NCBI RefSeq assembly: GCF_000177335.1
Contig: NZ_ADFP01000016.1
Coordinates: 1-32,428, forward strand
Source of the DNA: Pyramidobacter piscolens W5455
Lineage (GTDB): Bacteria; Synergistota; Synergistia; Synergistales; Dethiosulfovibrionaceae
Direction: 5' to 3'
DNA length: 32,428 bases
Positions 12,983-19,977 of this stretch are shown piece by piece. The number at the start of each line of letters is the position of its first letter. Position 1 is the first letter of the stretch. A model generated the notes under the pieces. It was given only the letters and a program-made list of their open reading frames with translations, was not told where the DNA came from and made no database searches. The position numbers and the translations under genes are program-made.

Positions 12983-14673
12983 CCGTCAAAAAAATGGTCC
13001 GGATCAAAAACGATTTCCTCCTCGGCGCCGTCCGCGCCAAGCAGCTTGCGCGCATGTGAAAGCGCCTCTTCTTCCCGATCGTTCCCGGAGAGCATACGCG
13101 CGATCTCCCTCACCCGCTCTTCTCCCTCGACATGCGTCACGGTGGAGAGCGTGCCGCGGCGCGCTACGCGGTAATGTCGGTTTGCCAGCGCCGCGATGCT
13201 GGCTTCATGGGTGATCAGGATGACCTGGACACGGTCGGCCAGCTCGCGCAGCTTCAGGCCGGTCAGATAAGCGGCCCGTCCGCCCAGGCCAGCCTCCACC
13301 TCGTCGAAAACGACCGTGGGCGGCATCAGCTCGTCGGGAAGCGAGATCTGGATGGCCAGAAGGATGCGGCTCAGCTCGCCGCCGGAAGCCGCTTTGGCCA
13401 CGGGAATTTCCTGACTGCCGCGCCGCAGGACGAAGTCCACCTTCTCGGCGCCGTTCGCTTTCAGCTTATTCGTTTCGGTGATGCGGATGCGAAACTGCGT
13501 GTTCTCCATCGCCATGCCGGCAAGGTTCTCGCTGACTCGCGCCTGCAGCGCCAGCGCCGCCGCGGTGCGCTGTTCCAGCAGCGTACGCGCCTCCTTCGCG
13601 ACGGCTTTCTTGGCGGCCGCGATTTTCTCGTTCAGTTCGGACTGGATTTTTCCCGATCCGCTCAGCCAGCGCAATTCCTCTTCGCCTTTATGCCAGTACT
13701 CCAACAATTCCTCGACGGTGTTCACCTTGGCCAGGCGCTTGCTCTTGCGAATCTGACCGAGGGAAGTTTCAAGAACTTCCAGTTCCGCTTCGAGATTCTC
13801 AATCGTTTCCGAAGAGGCCAGCGCGCCGATTTTGTCCGCGACGTCCTCGAGAACGGCGAGCGCTTTTTGCGACGTCTCGCCAAGCGCTTCGCGGCTCCCG
13901 GAGGGCACGAGTCTGGAAAGGTCGCTGAGGACGCCCGAAAGTTCGGAGATCAGGCCGCCGCTTTCCTGGTTTTGCAGCATGCGGAAGCGGCCGCGCAGCT
14001 CGTGGAGGCGCTTGAGTTCTCGCTCCGCTTCGGCGAAGTCCTCGTTCAGCCGTTCTTCGCTGTCAGGCTGCAGACCGGCGCGTTCCAAAAAAGGCGCGAT
14101 CTCGGACAGCGCCCCGTAAGCCGACGTGATTTCCTGCTCGCGCTGCTTGTTGCGGCGCAGCTCTCTTTCGCAGTCCAACACTTCATGGAATTCCTTTTCC
14201 AGCCGCGCCTTCGTTTCTTTCAACTCGTCACCGCCGCAGGCGTCGAGGATTTTGAGCTGGCGGTCGGGATCGAGCAGCTCGAGCTGGGCGAACTGACTCT
14301 GGATCGTGATCAGACGCGGGGCCAGTTCCAAGACGGTGTTCAGCGGCACCGTCTGCCCCTGGACGGAACACTTGCCGCGCCCGGAGCGCGACAGTTCGCG
14401 CCGCAGCGCCAGCGAGCAATCCTGAGGCTGCAGCTCCTCGCCGACGCCTTCCAGACGACCGGGCTGATAAAAGAACGCTTCCGCGACGGCTGTTTCATCT
14501 CCGGCGCGAATCGTGCCGCCGGAGCTGCGTTTTCCGCAGACCAGTTCGAGGCCGCGCACCAGGCTGCTCTTCCCGGCGCCGCTCTCGCCCGTGACCGCCG
14601 TCAGACCGGCGCCGAAGTTCAGCGAAGTCTGCCCGATGCCGCCCACGGAAATGAGTTTCAGCTCTTCAAGCAC
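12964..14673 (-). CDS. recN: DNA repair protein RecN
   Basis: RecN is an SMC-like ATPase acting early at double-strand breaks. The 569-residue protein has Walker A GESGAGKS (29-36), a long central coiled coil (about 150-360), the ABC signature ASGGELSRILLA, and Walker B TVVFDEVEAGLGG with a downstream LITHEA. The start is a GTG preceded by GGAG at 8 nt; the longer open frame to 14796 would add 41 unrelated residues inside nadK and is rejected. It overlaps the end of nadK by 8 nt, so the two are coupled. Its 3' end lies in the shared terminator. Confidence 0.95.
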   Translation of the reverse strand: MLEELKLISVGGIGQTSLNFGAGLTAVTGESGAGKSSLVRGLELVCGKRSSGGTIRAGDETAVAEAFFYQPGRLEGVGEELQPQDCSLALRRELSRSGRGKCSVQGQTVPLNTVLELAPRLITIQSQFAQLELLDPDRQLKILDACGGDELKETKARLEKEFHEVLDCERELRRNKQREQEITSAYGALSEIAPFLERAGLQPDSEERLNEDFAEAERELKRLHELRGRFRMLQNQESGGLISELSGVLSDLSRLVPSGSREALGETSQKALAVLEDVADKIGALASSETIENLEAELEVLETSLGQIRKSKRLAKVNTVEELLEYWHKGEEELRWLSGSGKIQSELNEKIAAAKKAVAKEARTLLEQRTAAALALQARVSENLAGMAMENTQFRIRITETNKLKANGAEKVDFVLRRGSQEIPVAKAASGGELSRILLAIQISLPDELMPPTVVFDEVEAGLGGRAAYLTGLKLRELADRVQVILITHEASIAALANRHYRVARRGTLSTVTHVEGEERVREIARMLSGNDREEEALSHARKLLGADGAEEEIVFDPDHFFDGKSSPL

Positions 14674-15541
14674 GGCGGGCGCTCCTTTCGGAAACTGGAT
14701 TCCAGCCCCACAGGAGTTTTTCATGAAGCAGATCGTAATAGTCGAACTGAGGCAGCGAGATGGTGTTGACGCCGTGATCCCTGGAGAGCCGCACATCGAG
14801 ACGATCGCGGCTGGAAAGAGGATAAACGTCGGCGCCGTCCACCGTCAAAAACAGCTCGGAATTTTCCGTCGGGCGCAGCGTCAGACAGTCGTCCGGCCCC
14901 AGCAGCGTGGGGCGCGCATATAACGTGTGCGCGCAAATGGGGACCAGCAGCATGCAGTCCAGCGACGGCGGAACGATCGGCCCGCCGGCCGAGAGGGCGT
15001 AAGCGGTGGAACCCGTGGGCGTCGAGACGATCACGCCGTCGGCGCGGTATTCGCATATCGGCTTCCCCTGCACCTGCACGTCGAGAGAGACCAGCCGCGC
15101 CTGGATTCCCTTGCTGAGCACGAGATCGTTGAGAGCGAAAACGCACCGTTCTTTCTCCTCCGTCGCCAATACGCCTTCGAGACAACGCCGCCGTTCGATC
15201 TTAAAATCGCCCTTTTCGATTTGCTCGATCTGTTCGCGCACGCGCCGCGGATCGCCGACCGCCAGGAAGCCCAAGTGTCCCACGGAGACGCCGAACAGGT
15301 TGATGCCGCTGTGCTGCACAAGATGGGCGGCCTGCAGAAAAGTGCCGTCGCCGCCGATCACCAGCGCCGTTTCGACCTCCGCCAGCCAACGGTCAAGAGG
15401 GATCCCGCTCTGACGAAGCGCCGGCGCCTCATCGGCAAAGAGCAAAAAGGGATTGTTTCTCTTTCTTCCCCATGCGCACAGCTCCTCAGCCAGCTGGACC
15501 GCTTCGGGCTTCGACAAATTAACAATCAGGCCGAATTTCAT
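14666..15541 (-). CDS. nadK: NAD kinase
   Basis: Phosphorylates NAD to NADP. The 291-residue product has GGDGT at 63-67, the NDLVLSKG segment, and the conserved GVIVSTPTGSTAYALSAGGP block. The ATG has GGAGG 7 nt upstream; an in-frame extension of 14 codons is not supported. It heads the nadK-recN operon with its own promoter. nadE, another NAD gene, lies elsewhere in this window. Confidence 0.96.
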   Translation of the reverse strand: MKFGLIVNLSKPEAVQLAEELCAWGRKRNNPFLLFADEAPALRQSGIPLDRWLAEVETALVIGGDGTFLQAAHLVQHSGINLFGVSVGHLGFLAVGDPRRVREQIEQIEKGDFKIERRRCLEGVLATEEKERCVFALNDLVLSKGIQARLVSLDVQVQGKPICEYRADGVIVSTPTGSTAYALSAGGPIVPPSLDCMLLVPICAHTLYARPTLLGPDDCLTLRPTENSELFLTVDGADVYPLSSRDRLDVRLSRDHGVNTISLPQFDYYDLLHEKLLWGWNPVSERSARRA

Positions 15542-15600
15542 CGACTGTCCTCCATCGGAAATACACCAGGGATTCCGTTTCACAAAAAGAATTCAATGCG

Positions 15601-15628
15601 ATTATAGCAGATTTCACGAAGCCGACAA
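15601..15628 (-). promoter_or_regulatory. nadK-recN promoter
   Basis: TTGTCG and a perfect TATAAT with a 16-bp spacer on the minus strand, between the tlyA terminator and nadK. Confidence 0.78.
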
Positions 15629-15657
15629 TTCAAAAGCATCGATTCCCGCACCCGAAC

Positions 15658-15703
15658 AAAAAAGGCGCCGGAGGAAACGGGACACAGTTTCCTCCGGCGC
15701 CTT
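15658..15703 (-). terminator. Terminator after tlyA
   Basis: A perfect 17-bp stem (AAGGCGCCGGAGGAAAC and its complement), 8-nt loop, then a run of six T residues on the minus strand. It ends the xseB-ispA-dxs-tlyA transcript. Confidence 0.93.
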
Positions 15704-15715
15704 AAAAAGTTCCGC

Positions 15716-16528
15716 TCATCCGGCGAGAGCTTCGTGGCTCGCGCGCACCAGCCCACAAAAATCCACTTCCGCCGACGTTATATTTTTTCTTAAATGGAAC
15801 AGGAATTCGATGTTGCCCTTGGGACCCTTGATTTCCGACCACGTCGCCTCTTCCATCCCCCACGGAGTTTCCCGGCCGATAAAATCGGCCAGCTCTTCCA
15901 GCACGGCACGGTGAACTTCGGGTGAGCGCACCACGCCGCCTTTGCCGAGGTCTTCGCGGCGGGCTTCGAACTGCGGTTTGACCAGCACCACGGCTTCGGC
16001 ATTCTCGGCGCTGGCCGCCGCCATCGGGTTCAGCAGCAGGCGCAGCGATATGAAGGAGGCGTCGCTGCAGACGAAACCCGGCCGCGGCGAAAACATCTCC
16101 CCCGTCAGGAAACGGGCGTTCCGGCGTTCCATGACGACGACCCGCGGATCCGTGCGCAGGCTCCAATCGAGCAGCCCATAACCGACGTCGACGGCGTAGA
16201 CTTTCGCCGCGCCGTACTTAAGCATCACCTGGGTAAAACCGCCCGTCGAAGCGCCGACGTCGAGGCAAACGCGGCCTTCCAATTTCAAATGAAAACGCTC
16301 GATCGCCGTCAGCAGTTTATGGGCGCCGCGGCTGACCCAGCCGCCGGAACCGCTTTTCAGGCGCACGACGGCGGCGTCCTTCACCGGCTGCCCGGCGCCG
16401 GACGCCGGTTGACCGTCGACCAGGACCTCCCCGGCCATGACCAGAGCGCCGGCCGCCTGAACGGAATCGGCCAGCCCCTCTTCGACCAGCCGCAGATCGA
16501 GCCGTTTTTTAACGCATCTGGCGCTCAT
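15716..16528 (-). CDS. tlyA: TlyA-family rRNA 2'-O-methyltransferase
   Basis: TlyA enzymes methylate cytidine 2'-O positions in 16S/23S rRNA and can set capreomycin sensitivity; some relatives are called hemolysins. The 270 residues comprise an N-terminal S4 RNA-binding domain (about 8-60, with LVEEGLADSVQAAGALVMAG) and an FtsJ-like domain with the SAM motif LDVGASTGGFT (89-99), the RGAHKL entry, SDASFISL and VLVKPQFE. Its ATG lies inside the last codons of dxs (20-nt overlap). Fourth gene of xseB-ispA-dxs-tlyA, a familiar order. Which rRNA positions it modifies cannot be read from sequence. Confidence 0.93.
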   Translation of the reverse strand: MSARCVKKRLDLRLVEEGLADSVQAAGALVMAGEVLVDGQPASGAGQPVKDAAVVRLKSGSGGWVSRGAHKLLTAIERFHLKLEGRVCLDVGASTGGFTQVMLKYGAAKVYAVDVGYGLLDWSLRTDPRVVVMERRNARFLTGEMFSPRPGFVCSDASFISLRLLLNPMAAASAENAEAVVLVKPQFEARREDLGKGGVVRSPEVHRAVLEELADFIGRETPWGMEEATWSEIKGPKGNIEFLFHLRKNITSAEVDFCGLVRASHEALAG

Positions 16529-18347
16529 AGATTTCCACGATCCTTTCGGGCGTCAGGCCGAGGCGCTTTCGCTGTTGCGCCGGCGTGCCCGGCGCGACGA
16601 AGGCCGCCGGCAGCGCCACCGCCCGCACGGCGCACCGCAAACCGCGCTCCGCGCAAAACAAAGCCAAGTGCTCGCCCAGACCGCCGCGCTCATACGCTTC
16701 TTCGGCCGTGACGAGGAGTTTTTTTCCGTCCAGTCGCGCCAGCGCCTCTTCCGGCAGCGGAGAAACGCGGTTCAGATAGAGCAGGTCGGGCGCCGCGCCG
16801 ACGCGTTCGTCAACGAGTTTGGCGGCCCGGCGCGCGATCTGGCAGGCCGAACCGGCCGCAGCGACGCACCACGAGCTGTTCCGATTCACGAAGGCGAAAT
16901 CTGCCGTCTCGAAAGCGTCGGCCGGCGTCAGCCGTTCCACGGCGCCGCCGCGCGGATAGCGGATCAGCGACGGCCCCTCACAGCGCGCCGCGCTCTCGAA
17001 GGCGGCTTTCAGCGAGCGACAGTCGTAAGGCGCCCAGACTTTCAGGTTGGGAACGGCGCTGGCCCAGTTCATGTCGAACAGTCCCTGATGCGTCTCGCCG
17101 TCCTCGCCCACCAGTCCGGCGCGGTCCACGGCAAGGATCACCGGCAGCCGCTGCAGGCAGATATCGTGCACCAGCTGGTCCATCGCCCGCTGCAAAAACG
17201 TCGAATAGACGCAGGCGATCGGCCTGAGGCCGCCGGCGGCCTGTCCCGCGGCGAACGTGAGCATGTGTTCTTCGGCGATGCCTACGTCGAAAAAACGTCG
17301 CGGGAAAGCGGCGCGGAAATGATTCAGCGCGCATCCTTCCGTCATGGCCGGGGTCAGGACCGTGACGCGGGGATCTTTTTCCGCCAGCTCTTCGATGCAC
17401 GCGGCCGCCGCCCCGCTCCAGCTCGCCGAATTCGCAGGCGTTTTCCCCGCGGCGGCGACGCCGTGATAGGCGACGGGATTTTCTTCGGCCGGCGCGTACC
17501 CCTTGCCTTTTTCCGTGAGCACGTGGATCAGCAGGGGACCGTCGTAATTTTTCGCCAGGGCGAAGACGCGCTCGAGCTCCTGTTCGTCGTGTCCGTCGAA
17601 AGGGCCCCAGTACGTCAGCCCCATGTCGCTGAAAAGATTGCCGCGGCTCAGCACTTTTTTGACGGCGTTCTTCATCCGCTCCAGACGGCGATAGACCCGG
17701 TCGGTGCGGAACGCCTTTCGGCAAAAACTCTTCACGACGTTTTTCGTGCCCTTGTACAGCGCGGAAGTGGACAGTTTCGCCAGATGCAGCGCCATGCCGC
17801 CCACGCGCGGGCTGATCGACATGGCGTTGTCGTTGAGGACGAAGATCACGGGATTGTCGAGAGAACCGGCGTGATTCAGCGCTTCGAAAGCTTCGCCGTT
17901 GATCAGCGCCCCGTCGCCGATGACGGCGACGACGTGATGCTTTTCGCCGCGCAGATCGCGCGCGACCGCGTATCCCAAAGCCGCCGAAAGCGAGGTACTG
18001 CTGTGTCCGACGCCGAAGTGGTCGTACGGGCTTTCGCTCATTTTCGGAAAACCGCTGACGCCGCCCTCCGTCCGCAGCGTCTCGAAACGGGCGTTGCGCC
18101 CTGTCAAAATCTTCCACGCATAGGCCTGATGCCCCACGTCGAACACAACGCGATCGTACCGCGGATCGAAGACCCGCAGCAGCGCCACGATCAGTTCCAC
18201 CGCTCCCAAAGAGGAAGCCAGATGTCCGCCGTTTTTCAGCGTGACGTCGACGATGCGCGAACGCACTTCGTCGATCAGTCCGGGAAGCTCTTTCTCGGAG
18301 AGCTTTTTTACGTCTCCCGGTTCCTTGATGTCGTCCAGCAGCGCCAT
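16509..18347 (-). CDS. dxs: 1-deoxy-D-xylulose-5-phosphate synthase
   Basis: Condenses pyruvate with glyceraldehyde 3-phosphate in the first step of the MEP isoprenoid pathway. The 612-residue protein has the thiamine-diphosphate motif GDGALINGEAFEALNHAG (from 144) ending in NDN (172-174), early LASSLGAVEL and VVFDVGHQAYAWKILTGR, the catalytic-Glu region DVGIAEEHMLTFAAG, and the transketolase C-terminal domain. The ATG lies 1 nt past the ispA stop. Next to ispA it supplies the precursors that IspA elongates. Confidence 0.97.
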   Translation of the reverse strand: MALLDDIKEPGDVKKLSEKELPGLIDEVRSRIVDVTLKNGGHLASSLGAVELIVALLRVFDPRYDRVVFDVGHQAYAWKILTGRNARFETLRTEGGVSGFPKMSESPYDHFGVGHSSTSLSAALGYAVARDLRGEKHHVVAVIGDGALINGEAFEALNHAGSLDNPVIFVLNDNAMSISPRVGGMALHLAKLSTSALYKGTKNVVKSFCRKAFRTDRVYRRLERMKNAVKKVLSRGNLFSDMGLTYWGPFDGHDEQELERVFALAKNYDGPLLIHVLTEKGKGYAPAEENPVAYHGVAAAGKTPANSASWSGAAAACIEELAEKDPRVTVLTPAMTEGCALNHFRAAFPRRFFDVGIAEEHMLTFAAGQAAGGLRPIACVYSTFLQRAMDQLVHDICLQRLPVILAVDRAGLVGEDGETHQGLFDMNWASAVPNLKVWAPYDCRSLKAAFESAARCEGPSLIRYPRGGAVERLTPADAFETADFAFVNRNSSWCVAAAGSACQIARRAAKLVDERVGAAPDLLYLNRVSPLPEEALARLDGKKLLVTAEEAYERGGLGEHLALFCAERGLRCAVRAVALPAAFVAPGTPAQQRKRLGLTPERIVEIYERQMR

Positions 18348-18348
18348 G

Positions 18349-19242
18349 TCAATTCGACCTGTGCTCTAGATAGGCGGCCAGCGCCCGCAGGAACGCGCCT
18401 TTTTCTGCGAACGGCTCCAGTTGTTTTTCGGCGTTCAGCGTTTTCTCATGAAGCAGCGCGCGGGCGCCGTCGAGACCATAGGCGCGCACGAACGTGCGTT
18501 TGTCCTGCGCTTCGTCTTTGCCGAGCGTCTTTCCCATCGCAGACTGCGAACCGGTACAGTCGAGAAGGTCGTCGGCGATTTGGAACGCCAGTCCCACGTT
18601 CTCGCCGTATTTCATGAGCCGCCGCAGCGCTTCGCCGTCCGCCCCCGCCAAGATGGCTCCCGCGCACAGCGAAGCGCGGATCAGCACCATCGTCTTCATC
18701 GAAGCGACGTCCACGACAAAATCCCGTTCGTCTGTCTGGCTGGCGCGATCCGTGTCGAGCACCTGGCCGCCGCAGATTCCTTCCGGGCCGAGCGCCTGCG
18801 CGAAAAGAGCGAGGGCCCGGACGCAGCGTTGCGGTTCGGCGCCGTTTTTCAGCAGACCGGCGAGCGCGGTCTCGAACGCGTCAAGAAACAGCGCGTCGCC
18901 GGCCAGCAGCGCCAGAGATTCGCCGTAAACGACGTGGTTCGTCGGCTTGCCGCGTCGCAGACTGTCGTTGTCCATGCAGGGCAGGTCGTCGTGAATCAAG
19001 GACGCGGTGTGCGCCATTTCGAACGCCGTCGCCATCGGCAAAACGCTCTCGGCTTTTTCTCCCATGATCTCCGCTCCGGCCATGCACAAAATCGGGCGCA
19101 GGCGCTTGCCGCCCGCCAGCAAAGAATAATTCATGGCCTCGCGCAGCCGCGCTGGAATGCGACGACGCTCCTCTTCGCAAAAAGTCCGCAGCGATCTTTC
19201 AAAAAAAGCCGAGCGGCAGCTCAGTTCTTCTTTAAAGTCCAT
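18349..19242 (-). CDS. ispA: Farnesyl/geranyl diphosphate synthase (polyprenyl synthetase)
   Basis: Builds short-chain prenyl diphosphates from IPP and DMAPP. The 297-residue protein has the first aspartate-rich motif DDLPCMD (85-91) followed by RRGKPTNH, and the second motif DDLLD in AFQIADDLLDCTG; GGKRLRP binds IPP. The sequence before the first motif (TASLIH) resembles FPP synthases, so C15 is the likely product. The start is the ATG after AGGA, overlapping xseB by 11 nt; an 8-codon longer start is possible. Confidence 0.94.
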   Translation of the reverse strand: MDFKEELSCRSAFFERSLRTFCEEERRRIPARLREAMNYSLLAGGKRLRPILCMAGAEIMGEKAESVLPMATAFEMAHTASLIHDDLPCMDNDSLRRGKPTNHVVYGESLALLAGDALFLDAFETALAGLLKNGAEPQRCVRALALFAQALGPEGICGGQVLDTDRASQTDERDFVVDVASMKTMVLIRASLCAGAILAGADGEALRRLMKYGENVGLAFQIADDLLDCTGSQSAMGKTLGKDEAQDKRTFVRAYGLDGARALLHEKTLNAEKQLEPFAEKGAFLRALAAYLEHRSN

Positions 19243-19456
19243 CTTTATCTTCTTCCTGCCGGCCAAAGTCGCTCAACGTTCCGTCGGCCTCCAGCTTCTT
19301 GACCTTTCCCTCCGCTTCGGCAAGGAACTGACGGCATTCGGCCACAAGCTTCTGCCCTTCTTCATAGAGCGCCAGCGTCTGTTCAAGCGGCATGGCCGTA
19401 TGCTCCATGCTTTTCAAGATTTCCTCAAGACGTCCGATTTTTGCTGAATAGTCCAT
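19232..19456 (-). CDS. xseB: Exodeoxyribonuclease VII small subunit
   Basis: Small helical subunit that activates the XseA nuclease. The 74-residue product follows the family pattern: SAKIGRLEEILKSME, then MPLEQTLALYEEGQKLV and a C-terminal coil. The ATG with GGAG 8 nt upstream is preferred to one 6 codons earlier. First gene of the operon; xseA, often its neighbour, is not in this window. No clear promoter was found in the 150 nt shared with the divergent rpmB. Confidence 0.92.
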   Translation of the reverse strand: MDYSAKIGRLEEILKSMEHTAMPLEQTLALYEEGQKLVAECRQFLAEAEGKVKKLEADGTLSDFGRQEEDKDGL

Positions 19457-19535
19457 CTTCACGACTCCAATCAAAGCTCCCCGCAGAGAGAAAAAATGTT
19501 CTCCTTAAAGAAAATATTCAGATCTCCGAAATCAT

Positions 19536-19565
19536 TTGCCTTAATGGCCGTACCTGTGTTAAAAT
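19536..19565 (+). promoter_or_regulatory. rpmB promoter
   Basis: TTGCCT, 18-bp spacer and TAAAAT on the plus strand, about 44 nt upstream of the rpmB start. Confidence 0.7.
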
Positions 19566-19608
19566 TCACTGGTTGTTACTGAACACTACACAAAGGAGGC
19601 TGCTTTAA

Positions 19609-19803
19609 ATGTCCCAGGTATGTGACTGCTGTGGTCGCGGTCCTGCGACGGGAAATCAGCTGAGCCACTCTCATCGCAGAACTCGCAGACGCTGGCTGCT
19701 CAACCTTTTCTCCGTCCGCGTGGATCTCGGCGGCGGCGAAGCGAAGAGAATGCGCATCTGCTCCCGTTGCCTTCGTTCCGGAAAAGTCAAGAGAGCGCTC
19801 TAA
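19609..19803 (+). CDS. rpmB: 50S ribosomal protein L28
   Basis: A 64-residue large-subunit protein. The family signature is clear: CGRGPATGNQLSHSHRRTRRRW, then RMRICSRCLRSGKVKRAL. Two CxxC pairs (C5/C8 and C51/C54) mark it as the zinc-binding (C+) form, whereas many bacteria also or only carry a cysteine-free paralogue. AAAGGAGG lies 9 nt before the ATG. It stands alone as a monocistronic plus-strand gene with its own promoter and terminator. Confidence 0.96.
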   Translation: MSQVCDCCGRGPATGNQLSHSHRRTRRRWLLNLFSVRVDLGGGEAKRMRICSRCLRSGKVKRAL

Positions 19804-19878
19804 TCAAAACGGACAAGCCGCTGCTCCTTGTGCTGCCAATGATTTCAGCCGGAACTTTTCCGGTAGAACGACACGCCA

Positions 19879-19904
19879 AGAGGCCCGAAAGGGCCTCTTT
19901 TTTT
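19879..19904 (+). terminator. rpmB terminator
   Basis: AGAGGCCC-GAAA-GGGCCTCT followed by six T residues, a textbook intrinsic terminator with a stable GNRA-type loop. Confidence 0.92.
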
Positions 19905-19921
19905 ATACCCGACTCCTGCCA

Positions 19922-19971
19922 TGACGATGAAAAAGTTTGCTCCCCATCGGGCGCAGACTTTTTCACCGTCA
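19922..19971. terminator. Long hairpin after ftsK
   Basis: A 19-position stem (TGACGATGAAAAAGTTTGC with its near complement, one mismatch and one wobble) lies 6 nt past the ftsK stop. A T-tract (TTTTTT) follows only on the plus strand, so it may back up rpmB termination as well as protect the ftsK 3' end. Confidence 0.65.
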
Positions 19972-19977
19972 TTTTTT

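Noticed and set aside
14674..14796. An extra 41-residue N-terminus on RecN
   Set aside because: It lies inside nadK and does not resemble RecN, whose conserved start follows the GTG at 14673.
16575..18617. A 680-codon plus-strand open frame opposite dxs and ispA
   Set aside because: Antisense shadow; dxs and ispA have all expected motifs.
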